NCBI RefSeq assembly: GCF_022557175.1
Contig: NZ_CP092915.1
Coordinates: 2,356,001 to 2,420,000, forward strand
Direction: 5' to 3'
Source of the DNA: Mycolicibacterium sp. YH-1
Lineage (GTDB): Bacteria > Actinomycetota > Actinomycetes > Mycobacteriales > Mycobacteriaceae
Length of the DNA: 64,000 nt
The notes under the pieces were generated by a model, which saw nothing but the letters and a program-made list of their open reading frames with translations, had not been told where the DNA came from and did no database searches. This document shows, one piece after another, positions 1 through 7,976 of this stretch. Numbering within the stretch: position 1 is the stretch's first letter; each line of letters opens with the position of its first letter. The position numbers and the translations under genes were made by a program.

Positions 1-507
1 GAGAACGTCAGCACGCACTTCACCATCGGCGACGAGTTGATCGCGACGGCAGACGACAGCACCAAGACGCTGACCATCCGGCGCAACGGTGAGGTGGTCA
101 AGACGATGCCGATCTCGATGGGCAAGAACAGCACGCCCACCGACAACGGCACCTACATCATCGGCGACCGGCTCTCCCACATGGTGATGGACTCCTCGAC
201 GTATGGCGTGCCGACGAACTCGCCCAACGGATATCGCACCGAGGTCGACTGGGCCACCCAGATGTCCTACAGCGGCATCTACGTGCACGGTGCGCCGTGG
301 TCGGTGGGCAGCCAGGGCTATAGCAATGTGAGCCACGGCTGCCTCAACGTCAGCACGAGCAATGCGAAGTGGTTCTACGAGAACACCAAGCGTGGCGACA
401 TCGTCGAGGTGTCCAACACGGTCGGTTCACGGCTGTCGGGAACCGAAGGACTCGGTGACTGGAACATCCCCTGGGCGCAGTGGAAGGCCGGCAACGCCAA
501 CCTCTGA
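1..507 (+). CDS. ldtB: L,D-transpeptidase LdtB (LdtMt2-like), C-terminal part
   Basis: This is the 3' end of an L,D-transpeptidase that makes 3-3 crosslinks in peptidoglycan outside the membrane. The reading frame is open from base 1, so the N-terminus (lipobox and Ig-like domains in the family) lies outside the window and 168 residues are visible. The YkuD catalytic signature is complete: His at visible residue 96 in HGAPWS, then SHGCLN with the catalytic Cys at about 114. The C-terminus GLGDWNIPW...W.AGNA matches what I recall of LdtMt2 (Rv2518c, LppS), which in M. tuberculosis also precedes hisT and orn. Assignment to this paralogue rather than another mycobacterial Ldt rests on that tail and on synteny. 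Confidence 0.9.
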   Translation, partial: ENVSTHFTIGDELIATADDSTKTLTIRRNGEVVKTMPISMGKNSTPTDNGTYIIGDRLSHMVMDSSTYGVPTNSPNGYRTEVDWATQMSYSGIYVHGAPWSVGSQGYSNVSHGCLNVSTSNAKWFYENTKRGDIVEVSNTVGSRLSGTEGLGDWNIPWAQWKAGNANL

Positions 508-797
508 CCGTCGAGCGTCGAGCGTCACGACGATCGCACTTCCGCGACATGTCAGTGGCTCGCGGAATCATGTCGAGCATGAGCATCGACAACGAGCTGC
601 TGCGGTCCCTTAGCCGTCACCCTGCGACTGGACCGCGATTGGTTGAGTACGTGGTCACCGGCAAGTGGGCCAAGCCCAAGGCGGGCCTTGCCTTGGCGGA
701 CTCAGACGCACCCGCAAGCTGCGACCGCCCGCCGAAGTCGCTGCTGTGGCGGTAGGTCTCATCAACTCCCAAGGCTGAGTTGATGTTCGGGACATCG
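508..797. other. Intergenic stretch, no supported gene
   Basis: Between ldtB and a convergent small secreted protein I see no convincing gene. A plus-strand frame ending at 755 could encode about 60 residues from ATGs near 570-580, but it has no ribosome binding site, no recognisable motif and poor codon structure. An 8-bp inverted repeat TTCCGCGA / TCGCGGAA (540-547 and 560-567) lies 33 bp after the ldtB stop and could end that transcript, though there is no T-run. Confidence 0.4.
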
Positions 798-1055
798 TCA
801 GTGCCCAGAGACCTGGCCGGGCTCCCAGAGGGTTGAGTTGTGCACCTGATCGGCTTGGATGCCGTCGTCGTCGGCGATGGAGGTCACACCACTTCCTTCG
901 TGAACTTCGACAAGTTCGTCGTAGGTCCCCGTATCGGGCGATGGTGTTGCCACGGCGTGGCCGACACCGCCAAACACGGCGAAACCGGCCAGGCCGATCG
1001 CCAAACTACTTGCGGCAAACAACTTCTTTGTGGTGCTGGAAACCTGCTCGTTCAC
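798..1055 (-). CDS. Small secreted protein with signal peptide, unknown function
   Basis: The frame encodes 85 residues from a GTG at 1055, preceded by a G-rich Shine-Dalgarno (GGGGGG about 9 nt upstream). The N-terminus is a clear Sec signal: a short KK-containing n-region, a hydrophobic stretch of about 20 residues (LFAASSLAIGLAGFAVFGG) and a small-residue cleavage site near AVA at residues 33-35. The mature part is about 50 residues, acidic (SPDTGTYDELVEVHEGSG, IADDDGI), cysteine-free and without a known domain. The open frame continues upstream to 1253, but that part runs through the hairpin at 1227-1254 and is not protein-like. The gene is convergent with ldtB. Function unknown. Confidence 0.6.
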   Translation of the reverse strand: MNEQVSSTTKKLFAASSLAIGLAGFAVFGGVGHAVATPSPDTGTYDELVEVHEGSGVTSIADDDGIQADQVHNSTLWEPGQVSGH

Positions 1056-1226
1056 GGTATTACCCCCCGGTAGGACCCCCGACCAGCCAAGGCGGCAGGT
1101 CGTTCTGTTGACGACCTGTCCATCCCACGCCGATTCCACGCGCGCGTCAATGGTTAGCAAACTATCCGACGCACTGGGGGTCAGGGGTGCCCGGACGCGC
1201 GGCGTTCGGCCCACGGGAATGCAAAA

Positions 1227-1254
1227 GGTGGGAGGGCCAAAAGGCCCTCCCACC
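1227..1254 (-). terminator. Intrinsic terminator of tRNA-His
   Basis: A perfect 12-bp stem (GGTGGGAGGGCC / GGCCCTCCCACC) with an AAAA loop begins 7 bp past the tRNA 3' end. On the minus strand it is followed by TTTTGC, a short U-tract. Position and shape fit a factor-independent terminator for the tRNA-His transcript. Confidence 0.85.
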
Positions 1255-1260
1255 TGCTTG

Positions 1261-1334
1261 GGTGGCTGACGGGACTCGAACCCGCGACAGCCAGGATCAC
1301 AACCTGGTGCTCTACCAACTGAACTACAGCCACC
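1261..1334 (-). tRNA. hisT: tRNA-His (GUG)
   Basis: Read on the minus strand this folds as a canonical tRNA: anticodon stem CCAGG/CCTGG around loop TTGTGAT gives anticodon GUG. The gene starts with the encoded extra G (G-1) that pairs with C73, the identity element of tRNA-His. The T-arm reads GGGTTCGAGTCCC. CCA is not encoded (the next bases are CAA). It is followed by a strong terminator and sits next to orn, as hisT does in M. tuberculosis. Confidence 0.97.
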
Positions 1335-1375
1335 ATTGCTGCTGTGTCGTCTCCGGCACTGCAGCGACGTCGATA

Positions 1376-2023
1376 CTAGCCTCTCGGAGGCTCAGTCGCC
1401 GAATCAGATGTCGCCTGCCCGTTGCCTGGCGGACCCAATTCGGCGGCCACCGCGGCGATGTCGCTGGTGGAGGGGCCTGGCTCGGTGACGAACGCGGTGC
1501 GGCGGTAGTACTTCAGTTCCCGGATCGACTCGTGGATGTCGGCGAGCGCGCGGTGCGACAGGCCCTTCTCGGGCTGACCGAAGTAGATCCTCGGGTACCA
1601 GCGGCGGCACAGCTCCTTGATCGAGCTGACGTCGATCATCCGGTAGTGCAGGAACCCGTCGAGGACGGGCATGTCCCTGGCGATGAATCCGCGGTCGGTG
1701 GAGATCGAATTACCGCACAGCGGTGCCGTGTTCGGCTGTTTGACGTGACTTCGGATGTAGTCCAGGACCATCGCCTCGGCGGTGGCCAGATCCGTTGTGG
1801 ACCTGCGCACCTCCTCGGTGAGGCCGGACTTGCGGTGCATCGTGGCGACCACCTCGACCATGCCGTCCAAGGCGGCATCGTCGGCGTGGATCACCACGTC
1901 CACCCCGTCCCCGAGGACGTTCAACTCGGCATCGGTCACCAACGCCGCGATCTCTATGAGTCGGTCCGACCCCAGATCGAGGCCAGTCATCTCACAGTCG
2001 ATCCAGACCAGTTCGTCACGCAC
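1376..2023 (-). CDS. orn: Oligoribonuclease Orn
   Basis: Orn is a 3'-5' exonuclease that degrades 2-5-nt RNAs and pGpG, finishing RNA turnover in the cytoplasm. The 215-residue product carries all DEDDh residues: D9 and E11 in WIDCEMTG, D110, H157 ([12 protein letters not shown]) and D162. I chose the GTG at 2023 because the family begins with (M/V)[13 protein letters not shown], and because a -10 box TACTGT ends 8 nt upstream, giving a leaderless start. The longer open frame to 2599 runs into the divergent ATPase gene and is not homologous. The C-terminal 30 or so residues are a low-complexity acidic/proline tail as in mycobacterial Orn. Confidence 0.96.
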   Translation of the reverse strand: MRDELVWIDCEMTGLDLGSDRLIEIAALVTDAELNVLGDGVDVVIHADDAALDGMVEVVATMHRKSGLTEEVRRSTTDLATAEAMVLDYIRSHVKQPNTAPLCGNSISTDRGFIARDMPVLDGFLHYRMIDVSSIKELCRRWYPRIYFGQPEKGLSHRALADIHESIRELKYYRRTAFVTEPGPSTSDIAAVAAELGPPGNGQATSDSATEPPRG

Positions 2024-2031
2024 AGCGGTCC

Positions 2032-2037
2032 ACAGTA
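2032..2037 (-). promoter_or_regulatory. -10 box of orn (leaderless)
   Basis: TACTGT on the minus strand fits the mycobacterial TANNNT -10 motif and lies 8 nt before the orn GTG, so transcription would begin at or next to the start codon. Confidence 0.55.
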
Positions 2038-2092
2038 TTCCCACGGCCGACATGCGCCCGACAACACCCACCGAACGCCGGGTCTGACACGT

Positions 2093-2098
2093 TAGGGT
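2093..2098 (+). promoter_or_regulatory. -10 box of the HerA-like ATPase (leaderless)
   Basis: TAGGGT ends 6 nt before the ATG at 2105. No Shine-Dalgarno is present, which fits a leaderless transcript diverging from orn. Confidence 0.6.
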
Positions 2099-2104
2099 CG
2101 GCGC

Positions 2105-3682
2105 ATGACGACGGAATCGACCGCCACCCCCGCGCAGCAGATAGCCGCTGGTTACGTCGGCGAGGGACCCGCTCTGGAACTCGGCACAGTCGTCGTCGAC
2201 GGCGTCGTCGACCCGTCCGCGCAGGTGCGGATTCCGCTCGCGACGGTGAACCGGCACGGCTTGGTGGCCGGTGCGACCGGCACCGGCAAGACCAAGTCGC
2301 TTCAGGTGATCGCCGAGCAGCTGTCGGCGGCGGGTGTGCCGGTCCTCATGGCCGATGTGAAGGGCGACCTGTCCGGGCTGTCCCGCCCGGGCGAGCCAGG
2401 AGAGAAGACCACCCAGCGGGCCACCGACACAGGGGACAGCTGGACGCCGACGGCCTATCCGGTCGAGTTCCTGTCCCTGGGGACTAGCGGTATCGGCGTG
2501 CCGGTGCGCGCCACGATCACCAGCTTCGGCCCGATCCTGCTGTCGAAGGTGTTGGACCTCAACGCCACCCAGGAGTCCACCCTCGGGCTGATCTTTCACT
2601 GGGCCGACCAGAAGGGTCTGTCGCTGCTGGACCTGAAGGATCTGCGCGCGGTGATCCAGTACCTCACCAGTGACGAGGGCAAGCCCGAACTCAAGGCGCT
2701 TGGCGCGGTGTCACCCGCGACCGCCGGGGTCATCCTGCGCGCGCTGGTCAACCTCGAGGCCGAGGGCGCGGACACGTTCTTCGGCGAACCCGAACTCGAA
2801 CCCAAGGACCTGATCCGCTTCGACGCCCAGGGCCGCGGGATCATCACGCTGCTGGAGCTGGGCAACCAGGCGGCGCGGCCGGTGATGTTCTCCACGTTCC
2901 TGATGTGGGTGCTGGCCGACCTGTTCACGACACTGCCCGAGGTCGGCGACGTCGAGAAGCCGAACCTGGTGTTCTTCTTCGACGAGGCCCACCTGCTGTT
3001 CACCGACGCCTCCAAGGCCTTCCTCGAACAGGTCGAGCAGACGGTCAAGCTGATCCGCTCCAAGGGTGTCGGCGTGTTCTTCTGCACCCAGCTGCCGACC
3101 GATATCCCCAACAACGTGCTCAGCCAGCTCGGCGCCCGAGTCCAGCACGCCCTGCGGGCGTTCACCCCGGACGACCAGAAGGCACTCACCAAGACCGTGC
3201 GGACCTACCCGAAGACGTCCGTCTACGACCTGGAGGAGGCGTTGACCTCACTGGGAATCGGCGAGGCGATCGTCACCGTGCTGTCGGAGCGGGGCGCGCC
3301 GACCCCGGTCGCGTGGACCCGGATGCGCGCGCCGCGCTCACTGATGGACACCATCGGCAACGACGCCATCGCCGCGGCTGCCAAGGCGTCCCCGCTGCAG
3401 GCCGAGTACGGCCAGACCATCGACCGCGAGTCCGCCTACGAGCGACTCAACGCGCGCGTCGCCGAACCGGAGACCACCGAGCTGCCGCCGCCCGTGCCGA
3501 CAGCCGCTCCCGGCGGCGCGAGCGTCTCGGGACAGGTCAAGGTCACGCACGTCACCGAGCCCGGAATGCTGGACAAGATGATGAGCAGCCCGGCGTTCAA
3601 GAGCGCGATGCGTTCGGCGGGCACCGTCATCGGCCGCGAGATCACCCGCAGCATCTTCGGCACCGGACGGCGCAAGCGCTGA
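2105..3682 (+). CDS. HerA-like / DUF853 P-loop ATPase (Rv2510c, YjgR type)
   Basis: The 525-residue cytoplasmic protein belongs to the helicase-HerA-like, FtsK/HerA-clade P-loop ATPases (DUF853; E. coli YjgR, Rv2510c). Walker A is GATGTGKT at residues 56-63 and Walker B is [10 protein letters not shown] with D293-E294. The stretch [23 protein letters not shown] is a conserved family segment where an arginine finger would be expected. The C-terminal 70 or so residues are Pro/Ala-rich, then basic (GRRKR end). The biological role is unknown; relatives hint at DNA or protein translocation. It has its own leaderless promoter, diverges from orn, and ends at a bidirectional terminator. Confidence 0.9.
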   Translation: MTTESTATPAQQIAAGYVGEGPALELGTVVVDGVVDPSAQVRIPLATVNRHGLVAGATGTGKTKSLQVIAEQLSAAGVPVLMADVKGDLSGLSRPGEPGEKTTQRATDTGDSWTPTAYPVEFLSLGTSGIGVPVRATITSFGPILLSKVLDLNATQESTLGLIFHWADQKGLSLLDLKDLRAVIQYLTSDEGKPELKALGAVSPATAGVILRALVNLEAEGADTFFGEPELEPKDLIRFDAQGRGIITLLELGNQAARPVMFSTFLMWVLADLFTTLPEVGDVEKPNLVFFFDEAHLLFTDASKAFLEQVEQTVKLIRSKGVGVFFCTQLPTDIPNNVLSQLGARVQHALRAFTPDDQKALTKTVRTYPKTSVYDLEEALTSLGIGEAIVTVLSERGAPTPVAWTRMRAPRSLMDTIGNDAIAAAAKASPLQAEYGQTIDRESAYERLNARVAEPETTELPPPVPTAAPGGASVSGQVKVTHVTEPGMLDKMMSSPAFKSAMRSAGTVIGREITRSIFGTGRRKR

Positions 3683-3700
3683 CCGCTAGCTGCGATCCTC

Positions 3701-3754
3701 GAGACTGCTGGGAGATCGCGATATCTCGCAATTCGACGATCTCACAGCAGTCTC
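3701..3754. terminator. Bidirectional hairpin terminator
   Basis: Two 18-nt arms (GAGACTGCTGGGAGATCG at 3701-3718 and its complement at 3737-3754, one mismatch) enclose an 18-nt loop between the convergent ATPase and SDR genes. There is no U-tract on either side, as is common for mycobacterial hairpins. Confidence 0.65.
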
Positions 3755-3786
3755 GGCGACAGGGGCTGACGCGCCGCGCGAAGCCG

Positions 3787-4593
3787 CTAGCCGCCGCCGA
3801 GACGTTTGTAGACCGCGCCGACGATCGGCGTGACGATCGAGCGCGGCGCGTACCCGCTGGCCACCGACATCGCCTTGGACGTCACGCCGGGCACGACGCG
3901 CATCTTGTTGCGCTCCAGGGCATCCAGCGAGATCTTCGCGGTGTACTCGGTCGAGATCCACAGGAAGTCGGGGATCAGCTTCTCGACGAGCGACTGCTCG
4001 GTCTCATCGGGCAGCGTCTCGCGGACCGGGCCGGGCGCCAGCAGCGTGACGTGGATGCCCAGACGCTTGACCTCACCGCGCAGCGACTCGCTGAACGTGT
4101 TCGCGAACGCCTTGGACGCCGCATAGGTGGCGTTGTTGGGGATGGGGGAGTTGCCCGCCGCCGAACCCGAGATCAGGATGCCGCCGGCACGCCGTCGCGC
4201 CATGCCCGGCAGCACCGCCAGGGCGAGGTCGTGCACGCCAAGCACGTTGAGCTGCACTTGCGCCTTCTCCCCGTCGACGTCGAGGTCGGCGACCGGGCCG
4301 AACGTCGCGGTGCCCGCATTCGCGCACAGGATGGAGATATCGCGCTGCGCCAGCTCCTCGCAGAACACGTCACGCGCGGCCGGGTCTGTGAGGTCGACCG
4401 CGCGCACCTCGACCGTCACCCCGTAACGCTCGGTGAGCCGTTCGGCCAGGGCCGTCAGCACCTCCTCGCGGCGCGCCGTGATGATCAGGTGATGCCCGCG
4501 AGCGGCGAGTTCGGTGGCCAGCGCCTCGCCGATGTTCTGCGAAGCGCCGGTGACGACCGCGCGGGCGTCGGGATGGGGAGCGGGTACTGGCAT
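3787..4593 (-). CDS. Short-chain dehydrogenase/reductase (Rv2509-like)
   Basis: The 268-residue classical SDR has the cofactor loop TGASQNIG at 15-22, NAG at 92-94, the catalytic Ser near 144, and Y157-x3-K161 (TYAASKAF). Arg-rich residues after beta-2 (TARREE) suggest NADP(H) preference. The substrate is unknown; Rv2509 orthologues are often discussed with mycolate or lipid reduction, but nothing here proves that. I chose ATG 4593 because it begins just before the Rossmann fold and has a -10 box (TACGAT) exactly 7 nt upstream; the open frame upstream to 4965 overlaps the divergent MFS gene. It diverges from the transporter with a 46-bp gap. Confidence 0.9.
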   Translation of the reverse strand: MPVPAPHPDARAVVTGASQNIGEALATELAARGHHLIITARREEVLTALAERLTERYGVTVEVRAVDLTDPAARDVFCEELAQRDISILCANAGTATFGPVADLDVDGEKAQVQLNVLGVHDLALAVLPGMARRRAGGILISGSAAGNSPIPNNATYAASKAFANTFSESLRGEVKRLGIHVTLLAPGPVRETLPDETEQSLVEKLIPDFLWISTEYTAKISLDALERNKMRVVPGVTSKAMSVASGYAPRSIVTPIVGAVYKRLGGG

Positions 4594-4600
4594 GGCGCCA

Positions 4601-4606
4601 ATCGTA
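4601..4606 (-). promoter_or_regulatory. -10 box of the SDR (leaderless)
   Basis: TACGAT on the minus strand lies 7 nt before the ATG at 4593. It mirrors the -10 of the divergent MFS gene. Confidence 0.6.
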
Positions 4607-4626
4607 GGGACCCGTCGTGCGACCAA

Positions 4627-4632
4627 TAGAGT
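4627..4632 (+). promoter_or_regulatory. -10 box of the MFS gene (leaderless)
   Basis: TAGAGT lies 7 nt before the ATG at 4640, giving a back-to-back leaderless pair with the SDR promoter. Confidence 0.6.
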
Positions 4633-4639
4633 TGAGGCC

Positions 4640-5968
4640 ATGACCAGCCCCGGCACGGTGTCGCTGACCGCCGGGAGGTCGCGAGTCGCGGCGTGGGCGC
4701 TGTGGGACACCGGCGCCACAGGGATGAACGCCATCGTGGTGACGTTCGTCTTCTCGGTGTATCTCACCGGACAGGTGGGCGCGGGTCTGGACGGGCCCGT
4801 CACGCCGGCGGAGTGGCTTGGCCGCGCGCTGACGGCGTCCGGGCTCGTGGTCGCCGTACTGGCCCCCGCGACGGGGATCTGGGTCGACGCCGCGCACCGC
4901 AGACGGACGGTGCTCACGGTGCTGACGGGCGCCGCCGTTCTTCTGACGGCCTCGATGAGCCTCATCCGCGACGATCCCGACTACCTGTGGCCGGGACTGG
5001 CGCTACTGGCGTGTACCGCGGCGTGCAGTGATCTGGCCACGGTGCCCTACAACGCGATGCTCCGCGATCTGTCCACGCCGCAGACATCGGGTCGAATCTC
5101 CGGATTCGGTTCCGCAGCGGGCTATTTCGGCACAGTCCTGCTGTTGTTGGTGGTCTACCTCGGCTTGGTCGCCGGTGGCGGTGACACCCGCGGGCTGCTG
5201 GGAATCCCCGCCGACGACGGCTGGCCGGTGCGGTCGGCGATGCTGCTGACGGCGGCCTGGTTCACGCTGTTCGCGCTGCCGCTGCTGCTGTCCCGTCGTA
5301 CCGAGGCGGTTGTCGACGACACACCTCGCGTGGGCCTGCTCGGCGCGTACCGCAAACTCTGGGCAGAGTTGACCGACCAGTGGAAACGCGATCACAACAT
5401 CGTCTACTACCTGATCGCTAGCGCGATCTTCCGCGACGGGTTGACCGGCGTCTTCACCTTCGGGGCGGTACTCGGCGTCACCGTGTACGGCATATCGCAG
5501 GCCGACGTCCTGCTGTTCGGCATCTGCGCGTGCATCGTCGCCGCCCTGGGGGCGGTACTGGGCGGACTGATCGACGATCGCGTCGGATCCAAACCGGTCA
5601 TCGTCACGTCGCTGTCCGCGATGATCGTGGTGGCATCCACCCTGATAAGCCTCGACGGGCCCATCGCGTTCTGGATCTGCGGGCTGCTCCTGTGTCTGTT
5701 CATCGGGCCCACCCAGTCATCAGCGCGCACGCAGATGCTGCGCCTGACGACCGAGGGCAAGGAGGGCGTGTCGTTCGGCCTCTACACGACGACGGGTCGG
5801 GCGGCATCGCCGTTGGCGCCGTGGTTCTTCGCGATGGCCATCGCGATATTCGGGACGGACCGCGCCGGCATGGGCGGGCTGGTCGCCGTCCTGGCGCTCG
5901 GGTTGTTCGCGATGCTGCTGGTGCGAACGCCCAGATCAGCTGACCGGACTGCAGATAGTCAGGCCTGA
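4640..5968 (+). CDS. MFS transporter (Rv2508c-like integral membrane protein)
   Basis: The 442-residue protein has about 11-12 hydrophobic segments and the layout of the major facilitator superfamily, closest to the Atg22/UMF1-like group. The N-terminus WALWDTGATGMNAIVVTFVFSVY matches the WxxYDxGxxxF start of that group. A loop motif GIWVDAAHRRRTV follows TM2. The substrate is unknown. ATG 4640 is chosen by the leaderless promoter and by the length of Rv2508c (about 445 residues); the longer frame from 4514 would enter the SDR gene. Its last 33 bp overlap the 3' end of the convergent MmpS-like gene. Confidence 0.88.
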   Translation: MTSPGTVSLTAGRSRVAAWALWDTGATGMNAIVVTFVFSVYLTGQVGAGLDGPVTPAEWLGRALTASGLVVAVLAPATGIWVDAAHRRRTVLTVLTGAAVLLTASMSLIRDDPDYLWPGLALLACTAACSDLATVPYNAMLRDLSTPQTSGRISGFGSAAGYFGTVLLLLVVYLGLVAGGGDTRGLLGIPADDGWPVRSAMLLTAAWFTLFALPLLLSRRTEAVVDDTPRVGLLGAYRKLWAELTDQWKRDHNIVYYLIASAIFRDGLTGVFTFGAVLGVTVYGISQADVLLFGICACIVAALGAVLGGLIDDRVGSKPVIVTSLSAMIVVASTLISLDGPIAFWICGLLLCLFIGPTQSSARTQMLRLTTEGKEGVSFGLYTTTGRAASPLAPWFFAMAIAIFGTDRAGMGGLVAVLALGLFAMLLVRTPRSADRTADSQA

Positions 5969-6700
5969 GCCCGACCGCTCCTGAAGCGGCACGCCGTTGA
6001 TCGAGATGGAGCAACCGATCTCGCGACCGACGTTGATGATGCTGACACTCGCCGACTGCTCGGCGGGCGCCGAGAGTTCCACCTGCTTGCTCCAGGGCAG
6101 CATGACGTTGAACTCGGTCTGGAACATGCCGCCGCTGTCGATGTAGGTGATGTTGATGGCGCGGCCGGTGCCGGTGACGTTGTAGACGACGGTCTCGGTC
6201 TCACCCGGTGTGGCGGACCCTCCCGGCGGGGTTGGGCCCGGAATCGGGAACGGCAGTGGCAGCCGGGGTGCGCTCGGTGTGAGCGTGGTCGTCGGGGGAG
6301 CCGTGGTGAAACTCGGCTCGGGAGGCGAGGTGGGGGGTGCGACGACCGTCTCCTGCTGCGATGTGTTGACGACGACCAGCGCGATGACGAGACCGATGAC
6401 TATGACCACCGACAGCGCCGCCAGCGCCCACAACCACAGCCGCGTGGGGGGCCCCTCTGGCTCGGGGGGCTCGGGCGGTTGGCCAGCCGGGGGGTACTGC
6501 GCACCGAACTGCTCGGTCGGCGGCGGCTGATAGGTGTGGGGCGAGTACGGAGGCAGTTGCTGAGTCTGGTCGGGCGTCGGCGGAGCCTGATAGGACGGGC
6601 CGTACGACGCCTGGTTCGCGTAAGCGGGATCGGCGTAGCCCGGGTACTCGTAGGGCAGTTGCTGCGTCGGATCCGACTCGTCGCGTCGTGAATCCGTCAT
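5936..6700 (-). CDS. Proline-rich membrane protein with MmpS-like C-terminal domain (Rv2507-like)
   Basis: The 254-residue protein has a disordered N-terminal half (about 85 residues) rich in Pro, Tyr and Gln with PP-Y/TQQLP repeats. One transmembrane helix follows at about 88-112, then a Pro/Thr-rich linker, then about 85 residues with the MmpS beta fold (TVVYNVTGTGRAINITYIDSG ... GCSISINGVPL). The C-terminal domain should be periplasmic. MmpS proteins usually partner MmpL transporters; none is adjacent, so it may act alone like Rv2507. The start ATG 6700 (MTDSRRDE) is preferred to the 6772 start, which adds 24 residues without family support. Confidence 0.85.
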   Translation of the reverse strand: MTDSRRDESDPTQQLPYEYPGYADPAYANQASYGPSYQAPPTPDQTQQLPPYSPHTYQPPPTEQFGAQYPPAGQPPEPPEPEGPPTRLWLWALAALSVVIVIGLVIALVVVNTSQQETVVAPPTSPPEPSFTTAPPTTTLTPSAPRLPLPFPIPGPTPPGGSATPGETETVVYNVTGTGRAINITYIDSGGMFQTEFNVMLPWSKQVELSAPAEQSASVSIINVGREIGCSISINGVPLQERSGSGLTICSPVS

Positions 6701-6784
6701 GACCACCTCATGGGCGCAAGGGTACCCGCGTGTCGAACGGGCGTGCAGAGACGCCGATCGGGGGTCAACCACCCGTCGGTTTGG

Positions 6785-6810
6785 GTTTAGCCGAATTTTC
6801 GCGTGGGTAA
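6785..6810 (+). promoter_or_regulatory. SigF-type promoter
   Basis: GTTT at 6785-6788, a 16-nt spacer and GGGTAA at 6805-6810 match the mycobacterial SigF (general stress) consensus GTTT-N15-17-GGGTAT. It lies 45 bp before the small membrane protein at 6856 and predicts induction in stationary phase or stress. Confidence 0.7.
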
Positions 6811-6855
6811 AACAAGATCACGCGCCGTTGGGGCGCAGAGAAATGGAGGCCAATC

Positions 6856-7059
6856 ATGCGAGGACTTCTCGGCGTAATTGTGCTCGTCTGGTTGCTGATC
6901 GGTGTGGTCGCCGCCTATCAACGCGACTACTTCAAGACGGCGGAAAACAGTTGCGGCACAGCGGGGACCATCGCGCTCACCGTGGTGGCAGGCCCGCTCA
7001 ATTATGCGGGCGTCAACCCCAAGGTGACGGATTGCAACGTTCCAGAGCCCAGCCAGTGA
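6856..7059 (+). CDS. Small membrane-anchored protein, unknown function
   Basis: The 67-residue product has one N-terminal transmembrane segment (residues 3-20, LLGVIVLVWLLIGVVAAY) and an extracytoplasmic tail with two cysteines (about 33 and 60) that could form a disulfide. GGAGG 6-7 nt before the ATG is a strong ribosome binding site. A SigF-type promoter upstream suggests stress induction. Similar short proteins occur in many mycobacteria, but I know no assigned function. The next small gene follows after 47 bp with its own ribosome binding site, so the two may be co-transcribed. Confidence 0.75.
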   Translation: MRGLLGVIVLVWLLIGVVAAYQRDYFKTAENSCGTAGTIALTVVAGPLNYAGVNPKVTDCNVPEPSQ

Positions 7060-7106
7060 CCGACCGGTCCTGAGCCTTACAGATTGATTACGAAGGGGAT
7101 TTAACC

Positions 7107-7262
7107 ATGATTGCCATTGGCGTGATTCTGCTCATTCTCGGCCTGATCTTCTCGGTGCCGATCCTGACCTACATCGGCGTCGTCGCCCTGGTTATCGGGG
7201 CGGTGTTCTGGATGCTCGGCGCTGCCGGGCACGCGGTGGGTGGCCGCAAGGTCTGGTATTAG
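7107..7262 (+). CDS. 51-residue membrane protein (DUF6131-type)
   Basis: This gene is too short for most ORF callers. It encodes two hydrophobic helices (residues 2-20 and 24-44) ending in AGHAVGGRKVWY, the layout of the small actinobacterial membrane proteins annotated DUF6131 (recalled). An AAGGGGA ribosome binding site lies about 9 nt before the ATG. Its stop codon overlaps the stop of the convergent TetR gene by 4 nt. It is probably in the same SigF-driven transcript as the gene before it. Confidence 0.75.
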   Translation: MIAIGVILLILGLIFSVPILTYIGVVALVIGAVFWMLGAAGHAVGGRKVWY

Positions 7263-7912
7263 CCGCGCGGAGCGGACATCATTGCCGCCACCGTCATTGC
7301 GCGCAGCACTGCGCGGGATGACGGTGGCGGTGTCTGTTTGACGCTGTGCGATACGGAGTTGATCAATCCGAAGCTGGCGTGCGCCATGAGCCGTGCGTCG
7401 TCCTCGCCGAGCGCGTCATCGAATCGGCGCAGGACGTCTACCCAGATCTCCACGTACTGACGCTGTGCGCGGCGAACCTGACGCTCGGCCGGAGCGGGCA
7501 GCTGTCCGAGGTCGCGGTCCTGGATCCTGATCAGATCGGACTCGCCGAGCGCGAAGTCGAGGTGGAAGTCGATGAGGCCGTGCAGCGTGGTCTCCGCGTC
7601 TTCGCCGCGCGCCACAACCTCGGTGGCACCTGCGAGCAGCCGGGTACTGATACCGACCAGGATCTCGACGAGCAGCGCCTCCTTGTTGGGGAAGTGGCGG
7701 TAGATCGCCGGTCCGCTGACACCTGCTGCGGCACCGATGTCCTCGAGCCGCACAGAGGTGAACCCGCGCTCGGCGACGAGGTGTTCGGCGGCCGCGATCA
7801 GCTGGCTGCGACGGTCGGATTTGGCTCTGCTGCGGGGTGTCTCGACCGTGCCGTGGTCGGCTGACCCGCTGGGCGTGTTCGACACGCGAATCTCCTGACC
7901 CGTGGTGGACAT
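7259..7912 (-). CDS. bkaR: TetR-family repressor of leucine catabolism (BkaR / Rv2506-like)
   Basis: The 217-residue TetR regulator has an N-terminal disordered stretch of about 30 residues, a helix-turn-helix at about 54-75 (VRLEDIGAAAGVSGPAIYRHF) and an all-helical ligand domain. It diverges from the acc operon, and the 64-bp gap holds two near-identical 16-bp palindromes. Rv2506 at the same place in M. tuberculosis has been reported as BkaR, a repressor of branched-chain keto-acid genes. The likely inducer is an acyl-CoA of the leucine pathway (inference). Its start codon lies 4 nt from the first operator, so it very likely represses itself too. Confidence 0.9.
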   Translation of the reverse strand: MSTTGQEIRVSNTPSGSADHGTVETPRSRAKSDRRSQLIAAAEHLVAERGFTSVRLEDIGAAAGVSGPAIYRHFPNKEALLVEILVGISTRLLAGATEVVARGEDAETTLHGLIDFHLDFALGESDLIRIQDRDLGQLPAPAERQVRRAQRQYVEIWVDVLRRFDDALGEDDARLMAHASFGLINSVSHSVKQTPPPSSRAVLRAMTVAAMMSAPRG

Positions 7913-7916
7913 TTCA

Positions 7917-7932
7917 GTTAATCGTTACTAAC
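7917..7932. promoter_or_regulatory. TetR operator O1
   Basis: GTTAATCGTTACTAAC is an imperfect palindrome of the form GTTA(A/G)T-N4-A(C/T)TAAC. It lies 4 bp upstream of the TetR start and is the mirror image of O2. Confidence 0.8.
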
Positions 7933-7941
7933 ATCCTACGA

Positions 7942-7957
7942 GTTAGTCTTCATTAAC
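7942..7957. promoter_or_regulatory. TetR operator O2
   Basis: GTTAGTCTTCATTAAC has the same form as O1, in inverted orientation, centred 25 bp away. It lies 19 bp before the accD1 ATG, so a repressor dimer here would block the acc operon promoter. Confidence 0.8.
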
Positions 7958-7976
7958 TCAACTGAATGGGTCCACG

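Noticed and set aside
1187..2095. A 302-codon plus-strand frame
   Set aside because: It runs antisense through tRNA-His and orn.
2905..4629. A 574-codon plus-strand frame
   Set aside because: It crosses the end of the HerA-like gene, a terminator and the SDR gene; no domain is recognisable.
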